DNA from: Ignavibacteriae bacterium HGW-Ignavibacteriae-1 | GTDB taxonomy: Bacteria; Bacteroidota; Ignavibacteria; Kapaibacteriales; UBA2268 | Reading direction: 5' to 3' | DNA length: 64,000 nucleotides | Assembly: GCA_002839825.1 (NCBI GenBank) | Contig: PGYU01000001.1 | Coordinates: forward strand, 372,001-436,000 | Part shown: one piece after another, positions 55,901 through 63,327 of the stretch | Numbering within the stretch: the stretch's first letter is position 1 | Layout: every line of letters starts with the position of its first letter | Made by a program: the position numbers and the translations under genes | Notes under the pieces: model-generated | Databases searched by the model: none | The model's input: the letters and a program-made list of their open reading frames with translations, nothing else | What the model was told of the DNA's origin: nothing

Positions 55901-56525
55901 CGTATTGCAATTTGATTTCATTTCCGAAATTATCAACTATATTGCTGACATAATGATTTTCAGGCTCATTGAAGTGAAAATAGCAGGGTCCCGAATTTTT
56001 AATTTCATCGCGCAAAATACTTGAATATGAAAACTTACCATTGTCGAATTTGAGTTTGCCGGTAGCACCGTAAATAGGGTGGAAGGTAGAATCTACTTTT
56101 TGGAATAATTCAGTTTTGTCGTCCGAAAGCACGATCAAAACATTCTTATTGACATTGTTCGTGCTATATCTGATATTGTAGGAAAACTGCCATTTTGCTC
56201 CAAATCTACCATTGAAAGAACTAAGACTATTATAGGTGAATTTTGCATTTATCGGAAAGCCAATGTCATTACTTCTGAAATCGGTTCGTGAGTAAAGTAA
56301 ATTACCCGTCACAGTATTAACCAAAAGTTGCTCATGCTCTTTGTCAAGACTCGGTGCAGGGCTTACAAAGTGCTGAAAATGATACTTACCTCTTGTCATA
56401 GAGCCAATTTGTGGGTCAGAAATAATCGCATCACCATGATTAATGATAAAATTATCCTGCGACAAAAGTGCCTTATGTGCAAACAGGAAACTTAACAAAA
56501 ATAATATGGTATTCAACTTCATCAT
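49914..56525 (-). CDS. Secreted giant RHS/YD-repeat protein with unassigned C-terminal domain
   Basis: The protein has about 2,200 residues. A signal peptide (MMKLNTILFLLSFLFAHKALL) is followed by an RHS leader segment (VNTVTGNLLYSRTDF). Next come about 1,700 residues of YD repeats of the YDxxGNLxxI type, expected to form a beta-cocoon. The RHS core motif is degenerate (SIPETGLYYDGVDFYHR near DNA 51,000) and lacks the usual DPxG ending. The last 340 residues (DNA 49914-50935) match no family known to me and contain no obvious nuclease motif. The promoter at 56571-56600 excludes the upstream start at 56612. No immunity-like small gene follows. Confidence 0.85.
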   Translation of the reverse strand: MMKLNTILFLLSFLFAHKALLSQDNFIINHGDAIISDPQIGSMTRGKYHFQHFVSPAPSLDKEHEQLLVNTVTGNLLYSRTDFRSNDIGFPINAKFTYNSLSSFNGRFGAKWQFSYNIRYSTNNVNKNVLIVLSDDKTELFQKVDSTFHPIYGATGKLKFDNGKFSYSSILRDEIKNSGPCYFHFNEPENHYVSNIVDNFGNEIKLQYEQNRLTQVLFPSGNKLTLSYTNEKLSKLRFGDTLEIRYEYDEADNLIKVTYPDASIYRYEYDDCNLLSKITYPAGNSINVEYESDLSVKNITIGNNENYSFESNKPKGAFKVILPNGSFYKFDSDTLFRTTRITKANSSTVLYSYNDKYELTAIENPGESTSRFFYNDLGLLTMSINPLNRQALYSYDSFGNLLEFTDAETNQWKFTRNQTGIIYTITSGNRSFDFDFDSKGILKSFEIDDLLIRFDNDSRGNPTRIYFSDDILYDFRYDQFGNFSSFTQPDRIIYMFENNFKGLFTKIAYPNNSSKLFEYVNGSNLSKVVFNDGIEVSFLYDSAMRPKSLKIGNLPEFIVDYMSFDTIIFKTPIATQAQLVYEKNRKLASLLDFNNIEYKYEYDDRDNLIREYNGNSLVSSLTYNLNNEMTERTVLGFQEKFAYDKLSRLISYSNPNGTKLFQYDAFSNLTNYISPSNVQYVFQYGILNNLESVIRNSQTIATFNYDLFGNLIALTKQGQVHIGFGNNLNGLAESISINNGTPIEYKYNSIRKLSSIDKGLNVLAFTYDKMNRLSEIKKDNQNLLAYSYNQLGKVSEIVNQEQQKTTYDYNSLGSLKQITQYGNTHKLLTSPGSMSISYYNNFNYTYNFNGFYKLISATNGANDELRIYYDDAERLSEIFADGLKFGLTYANSSLISSYTNGDNNRYALNYSPIGNLISIINPNMNSTGILYNEYGNISNFVDNENRSIALQYENDLLSKISFSGGDSIRYIYNQYGQKVQKITERGFATNFEYNSFGLLSKIYDANSSKHFSYDSDLNLAQIVNELHDTLKITNNNNRIKSVQMYDFDLSANYLNGNLVSVDLNGTPFSRMTYDNFGFVSSYAYLNDYKINFSNNHIGLPNQKTDFNNNSIQYFRDKNGRILRQNFHDGTSELYSYKNSGDISSFIDRTNAEFLVRYDKARRPITYVVNRFDSLQFGYNSVGEIISIAEPMGNSFEFQYNALGNLTSIISPNDYQLNFRYNKQANDFKMYDKTGDTTTFRLDNYYRIISKTDRIGRTGNSKYDNIGNRISTTQNGDTNYFYREDKYGRISNYKNSSLTYLYNYNGKQLKPSSIKSDGVEFAIISSNNLFETRVNNVLQSTVNFNLNQNVTSVSIPTIGTYNYFYDANHNLTRISHSNKNVINFENSPIGEFESFDYNSLKYDFSYDTKINLQSIEKAGKKFSYFYDGNSNLIIKDYPTGFENSFEYDEWNRLKLRFDQAGNEFDYTYTDIGQTKTISRTNPELELITYEYDRADRLHRLKKLSNGHENIITYQYDNLDNLKSLSVNDESLIHINKATNFIIDTVRFGANQTIIVHKNKSDLPFRIQYDEDFEVRYDYDSKNRLSNLSIYSSGVLSKSYNYNYDYADRLLKISSNTDTSLLALTYNEWSEYTKVATKDVTTIYNHDNTGRIISRIDNGDLKYEYGSNSNIPHKIGDAFFYTNESENVSSIANGDEQYGFFYNNEDQLIGYSAPNGDFITFRYNNKGILSKSIGKDTSHYFDIPIESQSPNFFALTKNSDGLQVSNYFYKLFENHELLFSFDSLGNPNNLIKDAFGNLLAYSSADSIIYSEYFTYDVVDESKSPNQLYKFRNFVSIPETGLYYDGVDFYHRDFKIFITRNKRLERVSSFLPPLKNMETKPNLSDIIKYYVDSKLIIGGADKHSKIVEQIKRDNLIGEMIDEELNLQYNHFKTYKVRSDFNQYSTKLNFLSPKDIDTDLIVKASSHTKPVFAIIPTGMEQLSDSIFKKAYMSPIIYDYHKIPRTTSNRIENILSLMKFLEFDEDQFVRILNLINTQLSSGQYELPSNVTDISPICIDFVMMDSIMHQNDYVHFVVDASEPIDQWKESLNSLQENFEMFQQEVLENETNTHHQVNIFNPGFKLYKPNINVPKGINHVPKVFYDFLRLMDENIANVMSKMLRLDYNDKLDTRWKYDSKIELPYRFDTLDDLNLRNISPIYQNYFRFLR

Positions 56526-56570
56526 AAATAATAGACACAGACTGCTTTTAAATGTTTCATAATCAAAATT

Positions 56571-56600
56571 CAAATATAAATATAAAATTTTAGGTGCAAA
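56571..56600 (-). promoter_or_regulatory. Bacteroidota-type promoter for the RHS gene
   Basis: Minus strand: TTTG (56600-56597), 18 bp, TATATTTG (56578-56571), 45 bp before the ATG at 56525. It shows that the start lies at 56525 or 56522 rather than at 56612. Confidence 0.66.
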
Positions 56601-56631
56601 GCATCGTGACATAATATTTCATAAGAGCAAA

Positions 56632-57393
56632 ATGAGTTTAAAAGTTATAACAATTGATTTCTGGAACACTTTATTTGATTCCTCCGGCGGCAAACATCGA
56701 AATGCACTACGCTACCACACGATAATGGAGGAGATTTCACATCTTGGAACTTTGGTAACGGATGAAAATTTAGATTTAGCTTTAAAGGCATCATGGGAAT
56801 TTTTCAATAATATTTGGATTAATCAACAAAGAACTCCAAAACCAGTAGAAACTATCGAATTTTTCTGGAGCTTTTTAAAATTACCATATTCAAAGACTTC
56901 AATTGACAAAGTTACACAGGTTTTTTCTGATTCAATTCTGAACTATCCACCCAAAATGTTGATTAACGTTGGCGAAGTACTGCCTATTTTGGCATCGAAA
57001 TATAAGTTAGGAATTGTCTCCGATACAGGTTTTACACCGGGAACTACGCTTCAAAAACTTATGCAAGACAATGGAATACTCCAATATTTCACATCTTTCA
57101 GCTTTAGTGATGAAACAGGTGTTTCCAAACCACATCCTAAAGCTTTTCATAGAGTTTTAAATGAATTTGGTGTAAAGGCTTCGGAAGCATTGCATATTGG
57201 AGACATTGAAAAAACAGATATAAAGGGTGCTAAAGAATTAGCTATGATGGCAATCAAATTTTCAGGCGACCCTACCACTACACATCGTGATGCAGATAAC
57301 CTGATAACTATAGCCGATGCGGAGGTTTTTGATTGGATAGACATTCCTCATTGTATCGAATTGCTTGAAAAAAAGAAAGGGTTGCCTGTATAG
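56632..57393 (+). CDS. HAD-superfamily hydrolase
   Basis: Haloacid-dehalogenase fold phosphatase of 253 residues. Motif I is IDFWNTLFD, where the first Asp is the nucleophile and the second usual Asp is Trp. Motif II is IVSDTG, motif III lies in VSKPHPKAF and motif IV in HIGDIEKTDIKGA. The cap of about 90 residues sits between motifs I and II. The substrate is unknown. Its stop codon lies inside the terminator hairpin shared with the flavodoxin gene. Confidence 0.85.
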   Translation: MSLKVITIDFWNTLFDSSGGKHRNALRYHTIMEEISHLGTLVTDENLDLALKASWEFFNNIWINQQRTPKPVETIEFFWSFLKLPYSKTSIDKVTQVFSDSILNYPPKMLINVGEVLPILASKYKLGIVSDTGFTPGTTLQKLMQDNGILQYFTSFSFSDETGVSKPHPKAFHRVLNEFGVKASEALHIGDIEKTDIKGAKELAMMAIKFSGDPTTTHRDADNLITIADAEVFDWIDIPHCIELLEKKKGLPV

Positions 57394-57406
57394 GACAACC
57401 CTTTTT
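57378..57406. terminator. Bidirectional terminator between HAD gene and flavodoxin gene
   Basis: agggttg (57378-57384) pairs with caaccct (57396-57402); T-runs lie on both sides when each strand is read. The HAD stop codon (57391-57393) lies in the loop. Confidence 0.8.
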
Positions 57407-57427
57407 AATAAATTACTCGAGTCGAAA

Positions 57428-57943
57428 TTACGCTCCGAGTTCGCCTTTGATTTGAGCCACCCAAGATTTGATTCTATCTTCGGTTTGGTCTTCTTGGTTG
57501 TCTTGGTCAATTCCAAGTCCAAAGAATTTGCCATTTTCTGCCAAGCCGGCAGAAGTTGTAAATTCATAGCCGTCAGTGGGCCAATATCCGATGATTGAAC
57601 CACCGTTTTTGAGAACCGGTTTGCCGAGAATGCCAATAGCATCGAGGAAGTTGTCTGGATAACCGTCTTGGTCGCCAAGGCCAACAAATCCAACTTTCTT
57701 GCCCGAGAAGTCAAATGATTCATATTCGCCGAATACAGCATCAAAATCATCTTGCAATTCGCCATCATTCCATGTTGGCACTGCAATGATGAATTGGTCG
57801 TATTTTGCCATATCATCTACTGAAGCGCTTGACATATCATGAACGTCAACTTCAAATCCATTTCCTTTCAACTCTTTTTCGAGTATTTCAACAACTGTTT
57901 CTGTATTACCGGTGTTAGTACCGAAAAAAACGCCTATCAACAT
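57428..57943 (-). CDS. fldA: Flavodoxin
   Basis: This small FMN electron carrier has 171 residues. The phosphate loop GTNTGNTETV lies at about 9-18, PTWNDGELQDDFD and the FVGLGDQDGYPDNFLDAIG segment contact the flavin, and the family end is present. It is a long-chain flavodoxin. A role as alternative to ferredoxin for the Rnf or other reductases is inference. It has its own promoter at 58006-58036 and a bidirectional terminator at its end. Confidence 0.96.
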   Translation of the reverse strand: MLIGVFFGTNTGNTETVVEILEKELKGNGFEVDVHDMSSASVDDMAKYDQFIIAVPTWNDGELQDDFDAVFGEYESFDFSGKKVGFVGLGDQDGYPDNFLDAIGILGKPVLKNGGSIIGYWPTDGYEFTTSAGLAENGKFFGLGIDQDNQEDQTEDRIKSWVAQIKGELGA

Positions 57944-58005
57944 AATAAATCTCCGTTTTGTGAATTAACAAATAATGTTTTTCAAAATTAGTAAAAATCT
58001 AATCA

Positions 58006-58036
58006 CAAATATAGTTTACGTGACAACAATAGCAAA
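58006..58036 (-). promoter_or_regulatory. Bacteroidota-type promoter for flavodoxin
   Basis: Minus strand: TTTG (58036-58033), 19 bp, TATATTTG (58013-58006), 62 bp before the flavodoxin ATG. The -33 box lies in the T-run of the rpmB terminator. Confidence 0.66.
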
Positions 58037-58064
58037 AAAAAACGCAACCAAATTGGTTGCGTTT
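58034..58064 (-). terminator. Rho-independent terminator after rpmB
   Basis: An 11-bp perfect stem (58040-58050 with 58054-58064), a 3-base loop and, on the minus strand, a run of T lie 18 bp after the rpmB stop. Confidence 0.86.
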
Positions 58065-58082
58065 TGTAAATATTTTTTTCAA

Positions 58083-58307
58083 CTATTTGTTTTCCAAATC
58101 TTTCAGCATTTGATATAAGCCCTTTTTGTCAAGAGTTTTGATTGCTTTAGCAGTAGCTTTTATAGTAATCCAGCGCTTTTCTTCGGGCAACCAGATACGC
58201 TTTTTCTGAAGATTTGGCAAAAATCTTCTGCGTGTCTTATTATGAGCGTGTGATACGTTATTACCCGATATTGGTTTTGTACCTGTTAATTGACATATTC
58301 GTGCCAT
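58083..58307 (-). CDS. rpmB: 50S ribosomal protein L28
   Basis: The 74-residue protein starts [24 protein letters not shown]-style and continues with [19 protein letters not shown], the standard L28 sequence. The zinc-binding cysteine pairs of some L28 proteins are absent. The frame is open further upstream, but the family start is at 58307. It is followed by a terminator and probably is a single transcript or the end of the glycosyltransferase operon. Confidence 0.96.
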   Translation of the reverse strand: MARICQLTGTKPISGNNVSHAHNKTRRRFLPNLQKKRIWLPEEKRWITIKATAKAIKTLDKKGLYQMLKDLENK

Positions 58308-58383
58308 GACTAATCCCCATTTATGTTGTTTATTATTACCAAAGATTACAAAAATACACAGAAAGTTTAAGATAAAAAAACTA

Positions 58384-59580
58384 TTATGCTTGAAATTTCT
58401 TATAAATTTCAAAAATCTTAGAGATATTATGCTCCCAATCGAAATTCTCCTCTGCAAATTTCCTTGCTACAAGCCCCAATCTTCTTGCTTCATCAGGCTT
58501 GTCCAGAAGATGTCGGATAGCTGCAACAAAATCGCTTTTGTTATCTGCAATTATAATTCCGTTTTCTTTTGTTGCCGGAATGCCCTCGGCAGCTACAGAA
58601 GTCGCAATTACAGGCAATTCCATTGCTAAGGCTTCGAGAATTTTGATTCTGATGCCGCTGCCCACAAACAAAGGAGCCACAAAAAAAGATGCACTGTTCA
58701 TGTATTGGTTAATGTCCTCGACATAGCCTAAAAATTCACTCCGATTTATTGTTCTTTTTTCATACTGTCTGGGAGTACCTTTGCCAATAATGTTGAATTT
58801 CACTTCGGGATGTGAACTTACAATTTCAGGCATAACATCATCTATCAACCATGTAATTGCATTGACGTTATGAATCCATCGGAAGTATGCAATATGAACA
58901 AATTCATTGATATTTCTTTCGCTTGAACTGTTTTGTGTGAACTTATCAAAATCAACACCAGGGTAAATTGTCATATAATTTCCCGTAGGAGCGATTGATT
59001 GAGCCAACTTTTTATCTTCATTCGTAATCGTAAAACACATGTCAAATTGGGGGAACATCTTAGCTTCTTGTGACTTGAGTAATTTTGCTTGTCGAGCTAC
59101 ATAAAACTTTTTGGGGTCGAATGGGTTTAAGAATTCACCATATCGTTCCCAAATTCGATGTTCAATATTTTGCAACCTTAAGAAAGCCGGGATTTTCAAC
59201 AAATCTTTCAAATACAAAGCAAGTGGCGCCATACTTGAGTGTTCGGCATGAATCACATCAAATTGCTTTTCTGAAACGATTTTGTTCAAATTTTCTTTAA
59301 GAAAATCGTTAATGTGTTTTCTTAAGTAAATCGGGTAAGTGTCTAATAATGATTTGAATATGCGGATTGGAGTATTGCGTGTAGAGTATTCAATTACATG
59401 AACATCTGCATATTTTTTAAAGTGTTCTAAATGATTTTGAGGGATTGGATTTTGCGAAAAAGTAACAAAAGTGACATCGCATCCTAAGGATCTCAATGTT
59501 TTTGTCGTATTGTATATGCTGATTTTGCCACCGTCATCTGCCGGAAAAACAAATTGAGGCGATAATTGTAAAACTCTCAT
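58384..59580 (-). CDS. Glycosyltransferase, family 4 (GT-B)
   Basis: A retaining GT-B glycosyltransferase of 398 residues. The N-terminal half starts [20 protein letters not shown], and the C-terminal nucleotide-sugar site shows [29 protein letters not shown] with the EALA-type motif common to family 4. The sugar and acceptor are not evident. It overlaps the preceding GT2 gene by 4 bp, so the two probably act in the same glycan, perhaps LPS or exopolysaccharide. Confidence 0.9.
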   Translation of the reverse strand: MRVLQLSPQFVFPADDGGKISIYNTTKTLRSLGCDVTFVTFSQNPIPQNHLEHFKKYADVHVIEYSTRNTPIRIFKSLLDTYPIYLRKHINDFLKENLNKIVSEKQFDVIHAEHSSMAPLALYLKDLLKIPAFLRLQNIEHRIWERYGEFLNPFDPKKFYVARQAKLLKSQEAKMFPQFDMCFTITNEDKKLAQSIAPTGNYMTIYPGVDFDKFTQNSSSERNINEFVHIAYFRWIHNVNAITWLIDDVMPEIVSSHPEVKFNIIGKGTPRQYEKRTINRSEFLGYVEDINQYMNSASFFVAPLFVGSGIRIKILEALAMELPVIATSVAAEGIPATKENGIIIADNKSDFVAAIRHLLDKPDEARRLGLVARKFAEENFDWEHNISKIFEIYKKFQA

Positions 59581-60548
59581 TTTTTCTTAAAGTATTTGTT
59601 GAATTTGAGAACAAAAAATGATTTGATATAAATATAAACTTTGCGGGACTCGCTAACGCCAAGAGTGACATCGTAATATTTGTCTTTCGGAATCGGCGTG
59701 TATTCGTCGCGTCTCGTTGATAATATAACAGGAATTATACTCAAGTATCCTTCGATAAATGCTCCAATTGTAACTCTCATACGAAGAGCATCGAAAAATT
59801 GATGAAATATCAACACAAAAGTCCTGCCCAGAGCATCGAAAAATCTGAAATATTTCCAAGTATATCTTATTATTTGCTTGAACATTTTTATCCAACGAGT
59901 TGGTCGGACACGGCCTCCCATCGAAGCATAATGTAATGCTCTGATGTTGGGGAAATATCGTACATTGAAACCTGCCAAAATTGCGCGGGCACAAAAATCC
60001 ATCTCTTCATGACCCCATTCCCAAAAACCGCCGATTTTATCATAAACTCTACGTCTGATAGCTGCTCCAACACCGATAAAAAAGTTTGCTTTATAGCCAT
60101 CTGAAGGAACATTGCTTTTATCATGCTCAAAGGGATACCAATTCCATACACCAAAGTTATCGTTTACATTGATGCATTCGCATGATATAATATCAACGCT
60201 GTCGTGCTTTTGGAAAATTTCGACAACTTTTGCAAATTCATCATCACTTTCAGGGCTTGAATCATCGTCAGTTCGCCAAATAATATCGCCATCGGACATT
60301 TCAATTCCAATGTTTATCCCTTTGATATCAATGTTGTCAGGCAATCTCAAGTATTTTATCTCCGGGAAGTTTTCTTTCATCATTTCGGTAGTATTGTCTT
60401 CGGAAGCATTATCTATGACGATAATTTCCTTGTTCTCGTAAGTTTGAGCCAAAAAGCGATTGATTGAAAACTTCAAATCTTCGCTTCTATTTCGGGTGAC
60501 AATGACAACACTGATTTTCATTTGCTTTTCGGTTGATTCTTCAAACAT
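59577..60548 (-). CDS. Glycosyltransferase, family 2
   Basis: A GT-A glycosyltransferase of 323 residues. The start ISVVIVTRNRSEDLKFSINRF and the metal-binding TDDDSSPES are clear, as is a GHEEMDFCARA segment for the catalytic acidic residue. The C-terminal 90 residues are hydrophobic and may bind the membrane. M10 (DNA 60521) could be the true start, since the nine residues before it do not match the family. Confidence 0.88.
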   Translation of the reverse strand: MFEESTEKQMKISVVIVTRNRSEDLKFSINRFLAQTYENKEIIVIDNASEDNTTEMMKENFPEIKYLRLPDNIDIKGINIGIEMSDGDIIWRTDDDSSPESDDEFAKVVEIFQKHDSVDIISCECINVNDNFGVWNWYPFEHDKSNVPSDGYKANFFIGVGAAIRRRVYDKIGGFWEWGHEEMDFCARAILAGFNVRYFPNIRALHYASMGGRVRPTRWIKMFKQIIRYTWKYFRFFDALGRTFVLIFHQFFDALRMRVTIGAFIEGYLSIIPVILSTRRDEYTPIPKDKYYDVTLGVSESRKVYIYIKSFFVLKFNKYFKKK

Positions 60549-60613
60549 TCAAAAGTAGTGAAAATATTTTATATCGTATATTATAACTAAACTCGATTTG
60601 ACAATAACATTCG

Positions 60614-61273
60614 TCAAATATGAGCAGAGGGGCATAAATGGGCGATTTCGCATATTGTGCATTTGGGTCTTCTGGCGATACAAGTGTTCCGTCCGTGATT
60701 GATGAAATAATGAGCGAAAATCACCCAAAGTTCCTTCGGAATCAATTTCATCAGTTCATATTCAATTTTTACAGCATCGCTTGTATTTACAAATCCTAAC
60801 AAATTGCTGATGCGGATTACGTGAGTATCAACAACTATTCCCGGAGTATCAAAGCAATGCCCCAAAATTACATTTGCCGTTTTGCGACCAACACCGGGCA
60901 ATTTTAGTAAATTGTCCATAGTTTGAGGAACTTCACCACCAAAATCTTCAATAATCATCTTGCAAGCACCACGAATATTTCTTGCTTTTGCTTTGTAAAA
61001 CCCTGTAGAAAAAATGTCTTGTTCAAGCTCTTCAACATCGACGATTAAGTAATCAGACGGAATCTTATACTTTGCAAACAAATCTTTTGTGACGATATTT
61101 ACTCGCGCATCTGTGCATTGAGCAGATAGGATTGTCGCGACTAAAAGCTCAAATGGGTTTTCGTGCTCTAACTGAATTTTGACATCGGGATATATTTGCG
61201 AAAGGATTGATATTATATCGGCTATTCTGGCTTTCTTGGCTGATAAAGTAGAAGGAAATTTTTGGACAATCAT
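60614..61273 (-). CDS. nth: Endonuclease III
   Basis: Nth removes oxidised pyrimidines and cuts the abasic site. K131 in LPGVGRKTANVIL and D149 in VDTHVIRISNLLGF are the catalytic pair. The 4Fe-4S loop is C198-x6-C205-x2-C208-x5-C214. Length is 219 residues. It is placed between two glycosyltransferase genes and overlaps the upstream one by 4 bp. Confidence 0.97.
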   Translation of the reverse strand: MIVQKFPSTLSAKKARIADIISILSQIYPDVKIQLEHENPFELLVATILSAQCTDARVNIVTKDLFAKYKIPSDYLIVDVEELEQDIFSTGFYKAKARNIRGACKMIIEDFGGEVPQTMDNLLKLPGVGRKTANVILGHCFDTPGIVVDTHVIRISNLLGFVNTSDAVKIEYELMKLIPKELWVIFAHYFINHGRNTCIARRPKCTICEIAHLCPSAHI

Positions 61274-61926
61274 TTTGACTTTTTGATATTATTGCAAATG
61301 GAATCGGGTGAATTCCGATTATAAATATAAGATGAGTAAGCAATTTTCGCAATCACTAAACCTTTTTTGACAGCTCTTTCATAAAATTCAGTATCATCGC
61401 CATATGGTAGCGCCTTGAACCCACCAAGTTCGATAGCTTTTTCCTTACGAATTACAAAAGTCCCGCCAATAATGCAATCTGACAAATGAATCAACTTTGA
61501 AGTATCATTCATGTCCGGAACGTATTTATTGCCATTAATCTTGACACCGCCATGCAACAACTCAACTTGTGGATTTTGGTTTAACACTTTGTGACGAATA
61601 TCGAGATGGTCGTTCCTGTATTCATCATCAGAATCGAGAAAAGTAGCATAAATTCCCGAAGATGCTAATATTCCGGCATTTTTAGAAAGGGCTTGACCGC
61701 GATTTGAATGAAAAATATACTTGAATCTTGGGTCTGCGTCTAAGTATTTTCGGCAAATATTGAATGTTTCATCGGTGCTTCCGTCGTCAACGATGATACA
61801 TTCCCAGTCAAGTTCCACTTGTTTCAGCAAAGAATCGAAGGAGCGATGTAACAAATGTGCACGATTATACGTCGTTACAATGACAGAAAAGTAAGGTATA
61901 ATATTTTTTCTAACGGCAATATACAT
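61270..61926 (-). CDS. Glycosyltransferase, family 2 (short)
   Basis: A GT-A domain of 218 residues with FSVIVTTYNRAHLLHRSFDSL at the start, the IVDDGSTDET segment and the metal-binding FLDSDDEYR motif. No membrane helices or extra domain are present. The sugar is unknown. It starts only 2 bp from the divergent rsmG start, so its promoter must lie within rsmG coding DNA or the gap is leaderless. Confidence 0.88.
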   Translation of the reverse strand: MYIAVRKNIIPYFSVIVTTYNRAHLLHRSFDSLLKQVELDWECIIVDDGSTDETFNICRKYLDADPRFKYIFHSNRGQALSKNAGILASSGIYATFLDSDDEYRNDHLDIRHKVLNQNPQVELLHGGVKINGNKYVPDMNDTSKLIHLSDCIIGGTFVIRKEKAIELGGFKALPYGDDTEFYERAVKKGLVIAKIAYSSYIYNRNSPDSICNNIKKSK

Positions 61927-61928
61927 CT

Positions 61929-62630
61929 ATGGACATTACTCAATTTTGGACAATCTGTTCAGCAAATTCAATAATTCTAACTTTAGAACAACTCAAAAGC
62001 TTCGAACGCTATCGTGATGAGTTGATTTATTGGAATGCAAAAGTAAATTTAATCTCACGCAAAGACGAAGAGAATATTTTTGAAAGACATTTTTTACATA
62101 GCTTGGCTATTTTGAAATACGTCAAGATTCGCTCCAAATCAAAATGTCTTGATATTGGAACCGGTGGCGGCTTTCCGGGATTGCCAATCAAAATCGCAAA
62201 TCCCGAAATCAATATGATGTTGATTGATTCAATCAGGAAAAAGGTCAAACTTACCGAAATGTTTGCCCAACACACAGGATTGAGGAAAATTGAAGTCGCA
62301 ACAATTCGCGCTGAGGACTTAGCAATCGGAACAAAAGAATTTATCCAATTCGATTTCATAATGGCGAGAGCCGTGAGCAGTATTAAGAATATTGTTGATT
62401 GGTCCTACAAATTTTTATCCGATTCCGGGCTGTATGTTTTGCTCAAAGGTGGCGATTTGACTGACGAGATTGCCGAACTTAAACAAGCCTACCCTTCGAT
62501 GAAAGTTCGCGAACATTTGATTGATATGTACGGGTGCGATTCATTCAAAAAAGATGAAAAGAAAATTGTAATCATCGGCAAGAGAAGCCTTGAAATGAAT
62601 GACAAAGTGCTTCGTCAAAATAAAGAGTAG
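61929..62630 (+). CDS. rsmG: 16S rRNA m7G527 methyltransferase RsmG
   Basis: RsmG methylates G527 of 16S rRNA. The N-terminal YRDELIYWNAKVNLISRKDEENIFERHFLHSL and the SAM motif CLDIGTGGGFPGLPIKIANP are diagnostic, and FIMARAVSSI follows. Length is 233 residues. It is divergent from a glycosyltransferase gene with 2 bp between the two start codons. Confidence 0.96.
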   Translation: MDITQFWTICSANSIILTLEQLKSFERYRDELIYWNAKVNLISRKDEENIFERHFLHSLAILKYVKIRSKSKCLDIGTGGGFPGLPIKIANPEINMMLIDSIRKKVKLTEMFAQHTGLRKIEVATIRAEDLAIGTKEFIQFDFIMARAVSSIKNIVDWSYKFLSDSGLYVLLKGGDLTDEIAELKQAYPSMKVREHLIDMYGCDSFKKDEKKIVIIGKRSLEMNDKVLRQNKE

Positions 62631-62649
62631 AATAGACTTTAAGCAGCAA

Positions 62650-63318
62650 ATGAGAAATATAACAAAACTAATAATAATCATGATGATTTTTGTAGCAGCC
62701 GATATGGTAGCACAGCAAATTTCATCATCTTTTAAAATTGCCCGAGTGAAATATTCCGGTGGCGGGGATTGGTACAACGACCCGGCTTCCGAAATTGAGC
62801 TATTGAAGTACGTTCAGAGAAACACGAATCTGAAAGTTGAACCTGTTTACGAATTTGTTGATTTGAGCACCGACAAAATCTTCGATTACCCATTTTTGTT
62901 CCTCACGGGACACGGTAACGTGAACTTTACAGATAGCGAAGTTCGCCGTTTGAGAGCTTATTTGCAAAATGGAGGATTTCTCTACATTGATGACGATTAC
63001 GGTTTAGACCCATTCATTCGTAAAGAAATGAAGAAAGTTTTTCCCGACCAAGAATTTGCAGAATTGCCATTTTCACATGGCATTTTCAATGCACATTTCA
63101 AATTTCCTAATGGAGTGCCAAAAGTAAACGAACATGACGGCAAGAAGCCACAAACCTTTGGGCTATTCTACCGTGGCAGACTTTGCGTAGTATTTACTTA
63201 CGAAACAAACCCAAGCGATGGTTGGGCACCACCCGACATCCACAAAACACCTCCCGATAAGCGGGAACTTGCTTTCAAATTTGGTACTAATCTTATAGTA
63301 TGGGCATTAAGTAATTAA
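62650..63318 (+). CDS. DUF4159 exported protein
   Basis: A signal peptide (about 1-22, MRNITKLIIIMMIFVAADMV then AQQ) precedes a DUF4159 domain: FKIARVKYSGGGDWYNDP, FLFLTGHGNVNFTDSEVRRLRAYLQ-like and GGFLYIDDDYGLDPFIRKEM. DUF4159 has a glutamine-amidotransferase-like fold; its role is unknown but it is linked to MoxR/DUF58-type envelope clusters in Bacteroidota. The ATG at 62650 lies 19 bp after the rsmG stop and gives a proper signal peptide; the frame is open to 62599. Confidence 0.85.
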   Translation: MRNITKLIIIMMIFVAADMVAQQISSSFKIARVKYSGGGDWYNDPASEIELLKYVQRNTNLKVEPVYEFVDLSTDKIFDYPFLFLTGHGNVNFTDSEVRRLRAYLQNGGFLYIDDDYGLDPFIRKEMKKVFPDQEFAELPFSHGIFNAHFKFPNGVPKVNEHDGKKPQTFGLFYRGRLCVVFTYETNPSDGWAPPDIHKTPPDKRELAFKFGTNLIVWALSN

Positions 63319-63327
63319 GGAATTAAA

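Noticed and set aside
51100-56300. Tandem DNA repeats under the RHS gene
   Set aside because: The periodicity is at protein level (YD motifs). The nucleotide copies are too diverged to be DNA tandem repeats.
56526-56612. Longer RHS start at 56612
   Set aside because: It lies upstream of the promoter at 56571-56600, and the true signal peptide begins at 56525 or 56522.
58308-58457. Longer form of L28
   Set aside because: The extra 50 residues are not part of L28 and L28 proteins begin MARxC; the frame is merely open.
60596-60619. Hairpin at the nth stop codon
   Set aside because: 7-bp arms with a 10-base loop and no T-run; too weak to call a terminator.
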